Notes: a model not told the origin generated them from the sequence alone. Positions 37,746 to 48,779 are shown, numbered from the stretch's first letter. The stretch: 64,000 bases of DNA from Trichopria drosophilae (GCA_030407085.1 CM059587.1:39549501-39613500); one strand, 5' to 3'. Made by a program: numbers and translations.

Positions 37746-38262
37746 TTATTCATTTTGTAGCGCTTCCATTACTTTACAAATTCGCAGGGTGCCGACTCCA
37801 GCCTGCTCAGACCAAAACTCTAAACCTTTGTTATCGTCAATGAATTGCAGGCTTTCTCTTAAATGAGAAATAAGTACATGTACTTGCAGAGTTACAGACA
37901 AGTCGTCGATACTTTTCAAAGCATTATGCAATTCTTGTAAGTGGCTATCCATCGATTCATCAATTTCACCTGCTGTGAAACAACACGTAACTATTTTATC
38001 CATAGCCTTGCATGTAGTAATGTAAGAAATAATATTAAATAATATTAAATATCCTATTGCATTATATCGTTCAGTTTCTCAGCTGATTTGAGCAACGTTC
38101 TACGCGCATTTCCTTCAGAGGATTCCCCGTGATAATTTATAGCAATTACATTTTGTTTTTGGGGCCATATCATGGTTCTATACCTAAAAGAGGATCTAAC
38201 TCATTCCACAAAAGGTGATTTACAAAACCCTGAAAAGTATGAAGCTCTGGAATGATGCATTT
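37746..38262 (-). pseudogene. Decayed transposase-like gene, class uncertain
   Basis: Three minus-strand pieces in different frames read in family order. Piece 1 (about 38262-38170) contains PELHTFQGFVNHLLWNEL. Piece 2 (38176-38054) contains WPQKQNVIAINYHGESSEGN and RRTLLKSAEKLN, then meets TAG. Piece 3 (38003-37746, open about five codons further upstream) contains KIVTCCF, LQVHVLISHL and GLEFWSEQAG. The ordered landmarks (P-x-LH, YHG...EGN, a K/QVH motif, then GL-x-x-WSEQ) are ones I associate with uncharacterised transposon-encoded proteins widespread in arthropods. The frameshift near 38172-38178, the stop at 38054-38056 and the missing C-terminus make it non-functional. I cannot name the superfamily. 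No terminal inverted repeats were found around it. Confidence 0.5.
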
Positions 38263-38343
38263 TTTTAGAATATACACAACAAAATTGTTGCTAGTCTATC
38301 TTTCGTCAGAAATTTTATGATCAACATTATTTATGCTGTCTTT

Positions 38344-38444
38344 CCCTAGTAGAAATCAGTTTCTAAATAGTCCCAGATATCTATCGAGGTGCTACTCAGG
38401 GCCCTGATTGCACCCGGACATAGAGAAACAGATTTCCACTAGGG
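38344..38444. mobile_element. 101-bp foldback MITE
   Basis: The left end CCCTAGTAGAAATCAGTTTC and the complement of the right end (CCCTAGTGGAAATCTGTTTC) match at 18 of 20 positions. TT lies on both sides. The centre is short, so the element folds into a near-complete hairpin. Confidence 0.65.
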
Positions 38445-38449
38445 TTAGC

Positions 38450-39740
38450 GTAGTAGTGGTTTGTTCTCCTTAAGGGGATTTTAATTTGAAACGCTTTTTA
38501 TTCTAGAAATAACGTAGAAACTTTCCACGAAGTCTGATTTTGGATACATTTTTGTCAAACTTCTTTCACCATGAGGGGACCACCGAGAAGTGTTCTGTTA
38601 AATTGCAAAATAATTCAGCAGTATCAATTCAACAGGAAATATTGAAAATGCACGAAATACGCCCGAAGTACGCACGAAAAACGCAGGGAAAATAAATATT
38701 GGTTAGGAAGTTATTGAGAATTTTATTAAGAGAAATACAATTATTATTAATTATTATAAATACAATTCATAGGAATCAACAAGTATTTTATGATAATGAA
38801 CTGATATATGTATTAACTTCAATAAATTAATCGCGTGATTAGTATTTATAATGGGCAATCATATGAATGGGTAATTGATATTGGTCAATCGCTGAAACCT
38901 TTGCATAATAATTTTCAGTCGGAATTATTATAATTCATTACGAATATTCGGCTGCTACATATATCAACGTTAAAAAGCAAAAACAATTAACAAAATCAAT
39001 ATGTCGTTTTTTGTTGTTGCAATAATAATATTAATTTAAAAAATGTATGACCTGGTAGAAACTGTGCCTACATTCTATCCAATTTTTAGGTAATAAACTT
39101 GCGCATTAGGTAATTGTAGGACCTACTTTTAACAAAGATTATAAACATAAATAAGCTACTGAGACAGGTTAGGATGGTTCGTTATTAACATTTCATGTTA
39201 CTCGCCTTATTGATGATAGATAATTCATTTATAACATTTTTTAACTTTCAATTTTCAAATAAAATATATAAGCAGTCCGTTAAATTCAAAATTCTGTCGC
39301 AATAATCAAACCAATCCCGACTATATGTATACAAGTTTGTTTCCATCGCACGTGTTTTCTATCGAAAACCAAATATATGCGGCCAATGTTATTGTTTTTT
39401 GCATTTTTATTTCCAGGTCACCGACTTAACGAATAAACGATTTTACCATTTTAATTATTAATTAAAGCGGTGGAGAAATTTTATTATGTTTTTGCATCAA
39501 GCTTTTATGTTTATTTTGAGTTTATCTCTCAAACATCACATCAAAATTCAAGCACGTCGCTGTTTCTATATTTCATCACATTTTCATATATAGTTATTCT
39601 GTTAGAATTGTAATGCATAAATCGTGCAACAAAGAATTGAAGTATTACTTATAACAATCATGAAAACAACCAAACCTTGATTTTTGCATGCACATCCGAT
39701 TTAGAGTCAAAGGCTTATAATGTTGGTATAAGGGGAGGTC
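38450..39740. other. AT-rich noncoding stretch
   Basis: Nothing beyond AT-rich, unbounded sequence could be supported. Confidence 0.4.
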
Positions 39741-39747
39741 GCTGCGT

Positions 39748-39955
39748 ACGGAAAAAAAATTCGATGAAAATATACATGCGAGAATATATGTGACGTATAC
39801 GTGACATATTGCATTTTTCGTCGAAAATATATAGAATATATACGTTAAATATATGCCAGATATAAGTTTAAAACGATATGTACATTCATATATCTAACAT
39901 ATATGTCACATATTGCATTTATTTAACATATATGTCGCATATATTTATTTTCCAC
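39748..39955. mobile_element. Word element: ATATGTCACATAT interior
   Basis: The right terminus is the complement of CCCACGTGGAAAATAAATAT, and the left (CGTACGGAAAAAAAATTCG) is its diverged inverted partner. The interior is about ten degenerate words of the type ACATATATGTCRCATAT, in both orientations. The cap closely matches that of the element at 63725 (CCCGCGTAGAAAACC), whose words are entirely different. Confidence 0.5.
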
Positions 39956-39959
39956 GTGG

Positions 39960-41585
39960 GTGTATTATACACTAATTAGACAAGATATTTCCGTACATAT
40001 TTTGAATAACTTTTCTGAACTGTTGTTAGACAGATCTTTTAGTCAAATATGCAGACTGCTTCAATTCATTTATTTCTATCCAAGATTTAGACAGTTTTGT
40101 AACAAAAAACAGATTTACGGATTTGTGGCTGGTTATTATGTAGATTCTGGACTTTTCTGCTGTGTATAGTTTTAAACTATGTAACTTATCCCGAAAATGG
40201 ACTGCATACAATAAAATTGAACTGATTTTCTACCAGGGTTCGTTACTCTTTTAAGTAGAAACACACTAACTATTTAACGCAAATGAAATGTAACATTTTG
40301 TCTTATTTACGGCACAAAAAGAAAAGTTTCGCATAACAATGTCTTCCACAATAGGTTCCACAATAACTAAACACGTGAATGTTTTCAGAATCTGACTTTA
40401 TAATTCATTCAAAAATGTTTTATGGAAACGTTTCTGCCACGTAACAAAATCACCAAGCCAACATAAATATTGCGGTCGGGTTAATAATGTGATGTATAAA
40501 GTTGCGAATGTTTCATAGAAGTGATTATTTGTATTCATATGGATTTTTTTAAAAGCGATGTTTTAAATCTTATACAATTTAATTTACAAATTATTTAATT
40601 ATTCTCTTCTTGTACTCCTCATTACAAGTAACTGTTTCAAATAAGAACTGGATCGTTTATTAAACGTTTCATTTAGGTATAAACTTATGGTATATATATG
40701 GAAAAACCCCGAGGTATTCAATGAAATAAAATTAAACAGCTGGTATCGCTGGGAAGTTATTCAAAATTGCGCCCAAAGTTGGGAAAAAACTGTTTTTTGC
40801 AGTTTAAAAAAAGTATGCGTTTTATCAAAAAATGTTTCCCAAAAGAGTTGTAAAAGCATACAAAAGTAGCCATCTCAATTGTAAATGAATGCAAAAATGA
40901 CTAGTTATCATGAAAAAGCGGATCTAAATCGCTGTTTTTTAAATTGCCTATGTCTTTGTGAATAAAACTGATATCCAGCTGAAACTTTCAGGAAGTATAG
41001 GCCCCAGTAGGTAGAAAATTGTCGCTATTTATTTGTATCAAAATATGGTACAGGTGTCGCACAAAGCGTATTTTTCTTCGAAAAAAAAAACATTTTCATA
41101 GAATGCGATTTAAATAGTTGTTCTACCACGTGAAATATATGCGCGCACCGTTAGTTTATTAGTTAATGACAAAAAATGGTCTCAGAAAACGAACAAACAT
41201 TTTGACCATAAAAATGTCTACTACCTTCTGAGTGAAATTGATACCGTAATGGCATGTTTACCATTCAATAGCGACAAATTTTCTGCAAATTTTGATACAA
41301 AAAAGTTTTTCCTACGGTCTCCAGAAATGAGATAAGTAATAAAAAGTAGATTGTAAGTTTCAATGCTTTTAGAAGCTCCAGGCGATTTGGTATATTTATT
41401 GTATATTACACTGTAATATAATATGCACGATTATTTTTATCTGGTGCTACTCCGCATTAAGGATGTTTGTAGGTACTCTAGAAGTCGAGATAATAATATT
41501 TTTCGGGTGCAAATGATTTTGAATATGCGTTGAAACAGTGCTGGCGGTATGAGTTAGCAAACATCTATACTCACTGTTTCGCAAA
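39960..41585. other. AT-rich noncoding stretch
   Basis: No gene is supported. The block 40910-41400 has the texture of an old repeat (for example GAAACTTTCAGGAAGTATAG), but I could not define its ends. Confidence 0.3.
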
Positions 41586-41590
41586 TCCAC

Positions 41591-41832
41591 TGTTAGAAAT
41601 TTCTCTAGGAATTTTCTGAAATAGTAACTGAAGCTTTTACTGTTACCGTTTCATAATTTTATGAAACAAAATTAAGAAACATTTCCAAAAAATTACGAAA
41701 AAATTTCAGAAAATTACCAAAATATTGCAGAAAATTACTGAACTATCTTTTGTAAATTTCTGAAACCATAACGGTAGGAAACTTCCGTTACTCTTTCAGG
41801 AAACTGCTACAGAAATTTTTAACATTGTACTA
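41591..41832. mobile_element. Word element: AATTTCTGAAA interior
   Basis: The left end ACTGTTAGAAATTTCTCTAG and the complement of the right end (ACAATGTTAAAAATTTCTGT) are imperfect inverted repeats. The interior carries many copies of TTTCTGAAA, CAGAAAATTAC and GGAAACTTCC in both orientations. Confidence 0.5.
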
Positions 41833-41834
41833 AT

Positions 41835-43420
41835 TTCTCACACACGAGCAAATATAGGTAGCAAAATAGCCTTTTGCGCTTCGAGGGAACGAACATATTT
41901 TAACTATGCTAGAATGCAATAAACATGAAAAAGTAATCTGCCTTTATACAAATAACGAATTGTTGTCTTAATATAAATTTCTGGTTTAGCATGAGTGATC
42001 AAAAAAGACATCTGATAAGTTTCTAGAAAAATAATTTTCTTATTAAATATTTTCCTGCACATACCTGCTTAGAATTATGTCTTAATAATCTAAGATTTTT
42101 TTTTGTATCATGTTTGATAAATTCTGTTTATTATGCGTAGTAAAATTTAATTATTGATACGATATCTATTCAAAAAGTATAAGCACTTATTAATTGAGTT
42201 ATGCTCATGAAACAGTAAAAAGTTTATAAATAAATATCAGTTGTGCTACTGATAAACTTTTTATATGTTCTCTGAAACCATATAAAACATAATTAAAGCT
42301 TCAAGATGGAAGAAATAAAACAAGGAGAGTTTGGCATAAATCACACTTGAAGACGACACCGTGGGCGAGTTCCTGGTTAGTTGCCAAGCTGGTAGACAAT
42401 TGTTACGATTGTGACTGGTTCATTTTATAAAACATTACAATCACCATTTAAATTTCTCTTTGCATAAAAATTCAATGCTAGCATCGTTATAATTTTATTG
42501 ATTCGGGGTCGTATGTTACCTCGTACACTCTATACAAACATGCTTCGCGTAATTCAGAACAGATTTTATCTTCACTTCATTAATGGTTCACCATTGATTT
42601 GCCCAAGTTTCATTCATTATACGAACGATAATATACCCGTTATGTTGATTGACTAGATTTTTGTGTTAAAATTGTGTTAAACTATAAATATTTTTATAAT
42701 GGCCGTCGATTTGTTAATCATTTAATTCAGGATATTCTATTTGAATTAATATAAATGCGGAATTGGTTCGAAATTAATATACTTTATATTGAATGCTTCA
42801 AGTAGATGTGAAGATAATATCTATATAATATGTATATCTCACATAACTTGTATATGAAATAGGGCAGATTTCTATGGATAAACAACAACTCTACAATTCT
42901 TTATCTTTAAAGATTTTTTTATATGCTTAATAATATTCTCCAATAATAAAGACTCCAGCGTTATTTTCTTCACTTTGTTTTTGAAAATTTGGTAAAAAGA
43001 AAGCAAATTAAAATACCTTGGACTCAAGCAATATCGAAATTTTAGCCTTTCGAGATTTTGATTTTCCAAACTTTGTTCTCCGGCCAAAAAAATTGTCTCT
43101 AAACTGTACATGTAATAACCTAATACCTTTGTCATCCAAAAAACTGTTTATAAGGTCAGAAATCCATCATTGATTTTGAAGGTCGCGTATTATACAACTG
43201 ATCTAAATGTACACAAACAAACTGTCGGATTCGATTTCAATATTTGATATCAAATACAAATCGAGGATATACTATCAAAGTACTATTTTCGTTAAACTTT
43301 TAGAAATACAAGGAAACAAACATCACGTGTTACAAATGTCCAGTGCGGTTGGAAACAATCTTAAAAAACTTAAATTGACCGATCCAATATCTGAATCTGA
43401 CTCCATCTAGTATATTGATT
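41835..43420. other. AT-rich noncoding stretch
   Basis: No gene is supported. A base-balanced patch at 42300-42430 has no long open frame. The plus frame at 43207-43410 has an ordinary amino-acid mix but no recognisable family. Confidence 0.3.
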
Positions 43421-43423
43421 CTA

Positions 43424-43680
43424 CAGTAGTACTTCCCTTATTTTAATTTCCCTTATGCTAATTTTTTCTCTTCTCCTATTTTAATATTTCCCTTCACGAT
43501 TTCTCCCCTCTGACGTGTGTTGACGTGTGGATTTTCTAAATAAAAATTAATAAGGAAAAAGAGACAATAGTGAGACAGCAAATCTTAGTAGTGGGGGAGA
43601 GACGAGAAAATTAGAATAAGGGAAGAAGGCCGCCATTTTGCCTGATTGGACAAATTAGAATAAGGGAAGGTACTATACTG
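43424..43680. mobile_element. Pogo-like MITE with CCCTTATTTTAATTT words
   Basis: TA (43422-43423 and 43681-43682) flanks CAGTAGTACTTCCCTTATTT on the left and the complement of CAGTATAGTACCTTCCCTTA on the right. The interior repeats TTCCCTTATTTTAATTT or its complement at least five times. At 257 bp it is noncoding. The cap is shared with 12160 and 15278, but the word is not. Confidence 0.75.
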
Positions 43681-44004
43681 TACTTGAAATGTATATAATT
43701 TTAGAATAGTTCAAACGTTCTGAAAAATACTTTTTGACTGTTCCATAGAAGAATTAACTCAAAATAAATGTATAGTTTAAACTATTCTTGCGAGTATTCT
43801 TTTAATAAAGCAAAGTCAACATTTTGGGCTGAGAGAAAATAATGTGAAAAAAAGGGAAATTGACAATTATTTCATTATATGCATACTAAAGATGCAGTAA
43901 AGATTATATTTTAATTTTATTTAATTTAATTTGAAATATTCAACATTTAAAAAATGCGTTTTCCCTTCTTTGCTACATTGTTTTTCATCAACGTTTATTT
44001 CGTA

Positions 44005-45220
44005 TATGGGCATTATTCTAGAACTTTTAAACTTTGAGGTTGAAGAAAATTTCATTTTATTTTTTTAGGCACATTCGTGAAATTAATTTTATTGGCTTTA
44101 GAATTGATCAAATGACAGGAAAAACCTTGCGTGACTCATTTATACACAATGTATTTTTTTTTTTTTAATGTAACATATGTTACGTTACTCGTAAAATTAG
44201 TTTTTAGTTTTGTAACGTTTAATATACATAAAAAATTCAGTTCTTTTGCTTATGGCCTAATTTTTAGAAGCTAGTATATAAAATTAAACGTCTAGTTAAT
44301 AGTTATTCATATTTAAAATAATGGATTAAATATGGCGGACTATTTTTACAAAATATCTTTGATTTTTATAAAATTTGATATGTTAGGGTTTTTGAGGCCA
44401 CTGATTACAAATCCAAAGTCAGTTTTCATTAAAATTTGAAATCCAAATGCATGATTTAACATTAAGGATACTAAAAAATTAAAACGATTTGTAAAGAATA
44501 ATCATTTTATTATTGTCAAAAATTGTGTTTTTTGTTGTATTAAAAAAACACAAAAGTTATAAATACTTTAATAACTTAGGACAAAAGATCACAATGACTC
44601 CAAAGTACTTAGAAGCTAAATTGTAGATGTGCCATTAAATAATTTGATTTTTCAAAGTGAGTTTCGCTTGGAAATTTAAAGTTTGACGTGGTCGCATTTT
44701 TTATGTATAGGTGGCACACATTCGGGCAAAGGCTCAAATTACTTCTTATCATATAGGTAATGTACCCCTGTTGTGTGGTTTCTTAAAAACCAATGTGAAA
44801 AAAATTATCTAAGGTTGATTGCTAAATTGTCAACTATAAAAAAAAGTTATCTCGCAAGTTTGAAGGTATATATTTTTATTCCTCAGTGAGGCACATTATT
44901 AAGTTAAGGATTTTTCATTTGTTTACATCCCCAAATACTTCCACAAAAAACCACAGACCATTAAAAAAAAAGGTGAAAAAAGTTTCAGTGTTAAAACTGA
45001 AAAAATGTAGTGAGTGTCGCGCACCAAAAAACAGGCAAATTCACTACTTTTATTTACTCTCATTGTTTTCTACATATCTGTAATTAGTAATAAACACTTA
45101 TTACATGTAAAACGAACAAAAAATTGTTGATCTGTCGTGTTGCAAAGTTATATTTAAAATTTATAAGGTATCATAATGAGCGACAACATAAAGTTTAAAA
45201 GTTCTAGAACAATGCCCATA
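44005..45220. mobile_element. 1.2-kb TIR element, TA-flanked
   Basis: Inverted termini of about 36 bp, beginning TATGGGCATTATTCTAGAAC on the left and with the equivalent TATGGGCATTGTTCTAGAAC on the complement at the right, are each flanked by TA (44003-44004 and 45221-45222). The interior includes a copy of dispersed-family words (AATATGGCGGACTATTTT near 44333 and GCCACTGATTACAAATCC near 44398). A 65-codon plus frame (44886-45083) is lysine-rich and unrecognised. Probably a non-autonomous Tc1/mariner-type element. Confidence 0.6.
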
Positions 45221-45224
45221 TATG

Positions 45225-45700
45225 TACGGATAGGTGGCTAATTTTTAGGAGCCTTTCTTTTCTTTTATACATAATACTTAAACAAATGTATGTATATCGA
45301 TTTAAGAATTAAGTATTCTTCGTATACTTATACTCTTTTTCATATACATATTTTTATTCTGAACAGGGTCGTAATCCATGATCGATAGTTTTTTCTTTCT
45401 TGTATTTACTCATTATTTTTTCATATTTCTAATCAATATATTATTTGTTTGTTTGTTTATTTACACCCTAGTTCAGTGGCCCTATCCACTTTATTATTTA
45501 TTAGATTTTCACCGATCAATAAATATTTTCATTATATAATTGCTGCGTTTTTTATGTAATTCAGATTTATGTGCATCTTCCAAAATACAAATTTCAGAAG
45601 GAAATTACGAACACGCATATTAAAAAAACTTAAAAAAAATCACACTTATTACAGCTCTATATATTTTTAAATCAATTTAACGTTTTTATTATATACATAT
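45225..45700. other. AT-rich noncoding stretch
   Basis: Nothing is supported beyond a short GTTTGTTTGTTTGTTT-like run near 45446. Confidence 0.4.
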
Positions 45701-45707
45701 ATAAACA

Positions 45708-47100
45708 TTTCAAGGTCAAGTTAATTTTTTTAAATGGAAACCCCCATATTTTTTACGAATTCGGAAAGAGCGCAAAATTTTACGTTCGAATATTATATAA
45801 AAGTTCCCGTAACGGTGAATTATTTCAGCGGGTGTGCATTTTCGGGAAAAAGGTTAAAGATAAAAGTTCAAGGATTTCTCCCTAGCTTTTTAATGGTACC
45901 ATTGAACTTGATCTTGAAGGTTAATTCAAGGTCAAATTAATTTTTTTAAATAGAAACCCAAAATAAATGTGGATTTTGATCCAACATGCCAAGGGCCCAT
46001 CTATAAAATTGAATTCTTAGTAACTTACTCAATCTGCTTCACTTAATTCCTGTACTAGAGTAATATGATAAGGATGGTATTGCACAGATCGCAATAACCT
46101 AATAGCGGTAGACTGAGGGATTTCCAATTGTCTTTCTATTTTTCGGGTACTAATATTAGGATTGAAATGAACCACTCCCGAAACTGACAGCAATCTGGTA
46201 ACATTAGCGTACTCCAGTCTGTTAACTTGTCTTTGTCGATGTAGAAGATTATTGCGACTTCTATTAATATTACTCACTTGCCTACATTTTCAGGATGACG
46301 ACGATAAGGAAAGCATACTACGTAAGTACGAGCTATTAATCGGTCATTCCTATCACCGAAAGTTATAAAAATTTCAACTACTTCATCAGCCGTATAAGTT
46401 GGCATTTTTAAGACAACAGAGACTCTCGTTTATGTACAACTGCTTCTACGTAGTAAAATTATGGGGTCACATTTGAAGGTCATTTCAAGGTCAAGTCTGG
46501 TTGACCTTGGAGCTACATTTCAAGGTTAAGTTCGAGTTTTCCAATGGGAACCATTTGTAGGATGTTTGTAATTGCAATTAAAATTTCGCCAAATTGACAT
46601 TGAATTAAAGGATATGGTCAAAGTCATGTTCTAACGTATAACTTTCCGCTCTAAAAAATAGTGATTCCCATTTAAAAAATTGGACTTGACCTTGAAAGGA
46701 CCTTCATAATAATAGTCAAGGTCAACATTAATCTCATCATTAGATAGATAGGGAAATATCGTTAAACTTTTTATTTTTAACATTTTCCCCCAAAATGCAC
46801 ACCCGATGAGATAATTCGCCGTTACGGCAACTTTTAAGTTTCACATTGAAATGACCTTGATCAAAATATCGGTAATATCATATTCGAACGTATAATTTTG
46901 TGCTCTTTCCAAATCCGTGAAAAAATAGGCATTAAAAAAGTAAACTTGAACTTGACATAACCCTCAAGGTCATGTTCAAGATCAAATTCAATATCATCAT
47001 TAAATAGCCAGGGAAAAACACTAAACCTATGTTTGAAACTTATTTTCAGAAAATGCAGTCTTTTCAAGATAATTTGGTAGGGAAGTTAAAATGGGTCACC
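45708..47100. mobile_element. Transposon with tandemly repeated inverted arms
   Basis: The left arm (45708-45945) reads outside to inside: CAAGGTCAAGTTAA, GGAAAGAGCGCAAAATTTTA, CGTTCGAATA, GTAACGGTGAATTAT and GGGTGTGCATTTTCGGG. The complement of 46690-46990 repeats this order closely (GGAAAGAGCACAAAATTATA, GTAACGGCGAATTAT and GGGTGTGCATTTTGGGG). Further diverged units of the same sequence lie at about 46560-46690 and 46980-47080, so the right arm holds about three tandem units. Between the arms sits a broken transposase (45960-46405, minus). This looks like one decayed DNA transposon with long, tandemly repeated terminal arms. Outer boundaries and target duplications are not clear. Confidence 0.6.
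45960..46405 (-). pseudogene. Frameshifted transposase fragment (HTH domain, mariner-like)
   Basis: From ATG at 46405 the minus strand encodes about 43 residues, including EVVEIFITFGDRNDRLIA and CFPYRRHPENVG, then hits TGA. The next frame (46277-46029) resumes at VSNINRSRNN and continues through a helix-turn-helix segment: NPNISTRKIERQLEIPQST then VQYHPYHITLVQEL. After a second frame change near 46029 the coding trace continues as LLRIQFYRWALGMLDQNPHL, to about 45960. This order is typical of arthropod transposases of the DUF4817/mariner-like type, in which the DNA-binding region precedes a DDE catalytic domain. That domain is absent here. The first break is explained by a net loss of one base near 46280-46283. 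The element cannot supply its own transposase. Confidence 0.75.
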
Positions 47101-47104
47101 TTGC

Positions 47105-47525
47105 ATATACAGTATATAGCAAATCATAATAACGGTTTTTAAAAGTGATTCGCTTTGTTTGAGTGGTCAATCAGAAAAGGACAAAATGCAACTATTTGTA
47201 TTGTATGAATAATGTCGTCGCTACCAATTAAAACCGATTTGGCGTATGACAATATTTTAACATTTCAATGATTTATTGTTATTACTTATCACTATAAACA
47301 AATATTTCTTCAATATATATATTTTAATTCTTTGTTTTTTAAAATAATACATATATTTTTACTGGATTTTTTCAATTTTATGCCAGCAGCATATTATCAT
47401 TGATTTTTATGATTTAGGTAAAAACTAGTTCTATAGTATAGGTAGAAAAACTACTAAACATGACATGAATTCTAGTGTAAATACACCGAGGTGTGCCATT
47501 TAAACAAACAATATCCTTGTAGATC
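47105..47525. other. AT-rich noncoding stretch
   Basis: No feature could be supported. Confidence 0.4.
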
Positions 47526-47527
47526 GA

Positions 47528-47960
47528 TTTGGGAATCTCGAATTTATCGATCTCCCAAAATGGCGGATGGGACTCAGCTGATTCGCCAGCACACTTTGTT
47601 GTGAGTGTTTACAATGCCGCTTTGAACATCTTCATTTCAAAAGACAAATTTATTAAACTTACAGTCTTACCTGCTTGCTTTTTCGAATTCATACTCTCTA
47701 AATTCCTTGGAGTGCAAATTGAGCCACTCTTTCATGGAGAGTGAAATTTTCACTCTCTTAAGAGTGATAATTCACTTTTCTAGAAGCGAATTTTCTTTCT
47801 TTCATTGTGGTTCAATTTTCACTAAAAGGAATTTAGAGAGTAGATTTTTACCAATTATAGAAATTCTGTATGATATTTTCAGTGTATAATTGTTGGTTTT
47901 TGTAATTTGAAATATACTTTAGTGGTCTAGCGAGTCATCTAGGATTCTTGTACATTTCTT
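47528..47960 (+). repeat. Three-copy repeat, copy 2 (split by a MITE)
   Basis: This is homologous to copy 1 (15556-15840) and copy 3 (54345-54530, minus). It contains CTCCCAAAATGGCGGATGGG, CTCAGCTGATTCGCC, GTTTACAATGCCGCT and TTTCAAAAGACAAATT. After the MITE it resumes with TATGATATTTTCAGTGTATA and TTAGTGGTCTAGCG. The homology to copy 1 is on both sides of the MITE, so the MITE entered after the copies arose. Confidence 0.6.
47694..47840. mobile_element. CTCTCTAAATT-type MITE (147 bp) with proven TA duplication
   Basis: The inverted termini are CTCTCTAAATTCCTTGG and the complement of CTCTCTAAATTCCTTTTAG. TA flanks it on both sides (47692-47693 and 47841-47842). The interior words are CACTCTTTCATGGAGAGTG and GTGAAATTTTCACTC. 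The unoccupied equivalent in copy 1 (CGAATGGATAGATATTTA near 15720) has a single TA at this point. Confidence 0.85.
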
Positions 47961-48049
47961 CCGAGGTTCTGCTACGTATTTCAAGTTCAATATGAAGTAA
48001 ATTTCAAACCAGACAGCATTCTACTGGATGAAAACATTTTGACAAAAGA

Positions 48050-48480
48050 ATGTCACAAAAATTCTTTCAGTTATTGACTTGAATCGCTTCTGCTCATCTC
48101 GGCATTCCGATATAAGTGTTTGCTTTCTATTGAAAAGCTCTCTTTGCCCGGTAACTGGGGAAAACGATAATGGGACTTTCACGTAAGCGGTTGGTGAATG
48201 TCATTACGCGCTTGAGTTTCACGCACGCTAAAAAGTCGTAATTATCTGCGCCAAGCATAATTATGTCACGCGGAATGAGAGAGTAATAGCTACACAAAGG
48301 CGCTCTGTGACTATTCCTTTTGACGCAATAGACGAGCGCATAATAGCGCGGCAGATACGAGGAGCTATTTTTAAACCACGCACTCTGCCGTGTGCGAGTT
48401 GCGGTATTCTAGAAATAAATAAATATCATCTTTCGTTCTTGCTCGATGGCCTTCGAGTATTGTTGGTGCAACCTGCCTAC
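48050..48480. other. Base-balanced island, possible regulatory DNA
   Basis: CpG-containing unique sequence (for example ATTACGCGCTTGAGTTTCAC and TAATTATCTGCGCCAAGCAT) in AT-rich surroundings. A plus frame at 48307-48579 is open for 90 codons but begins without ATG and gives no recognisable product. A conserved enhancer is as likely as an exon. Confidence 0.3.
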
Positions 48481-48779
48481 AGTTTTTCCAATATGAATTT
48501 CAAAACAAACGAAATTATGCTTGACTTGTCAATTTATATAGGTGAGTTAAATATTCGAACGTTTGCATTAATTGGTTAGAGGTACGAAAAAAAATAATTG
48601 GTCGATATATTTTATAGCAGTTCATACGAATATGTTTTAAGTACAACTTGTAGTCCGATTAGTATGTACATTTAAAAAAATATTTTGACCCAGATTTTTT
48701 TTTCTTTCGGAGGATGTTGAAGATGTCAAAAAAATCTTAACTTGATGTTTTGACCTCGGTTTTCAACGTCCTTTTTTAA

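Noticed and set aside
43207..43410. 67-codon plus-strand frame beside the pogo-like MITE
   Set aside because: Composition is acceptable, but no homology, splice or promoter context could be named.
45734..45940. 68-codon plus-strand frame
   Set aside because: It lies within the left arm of the 45708-47100 transposon, and its inverted counterpart does not keep the frame.
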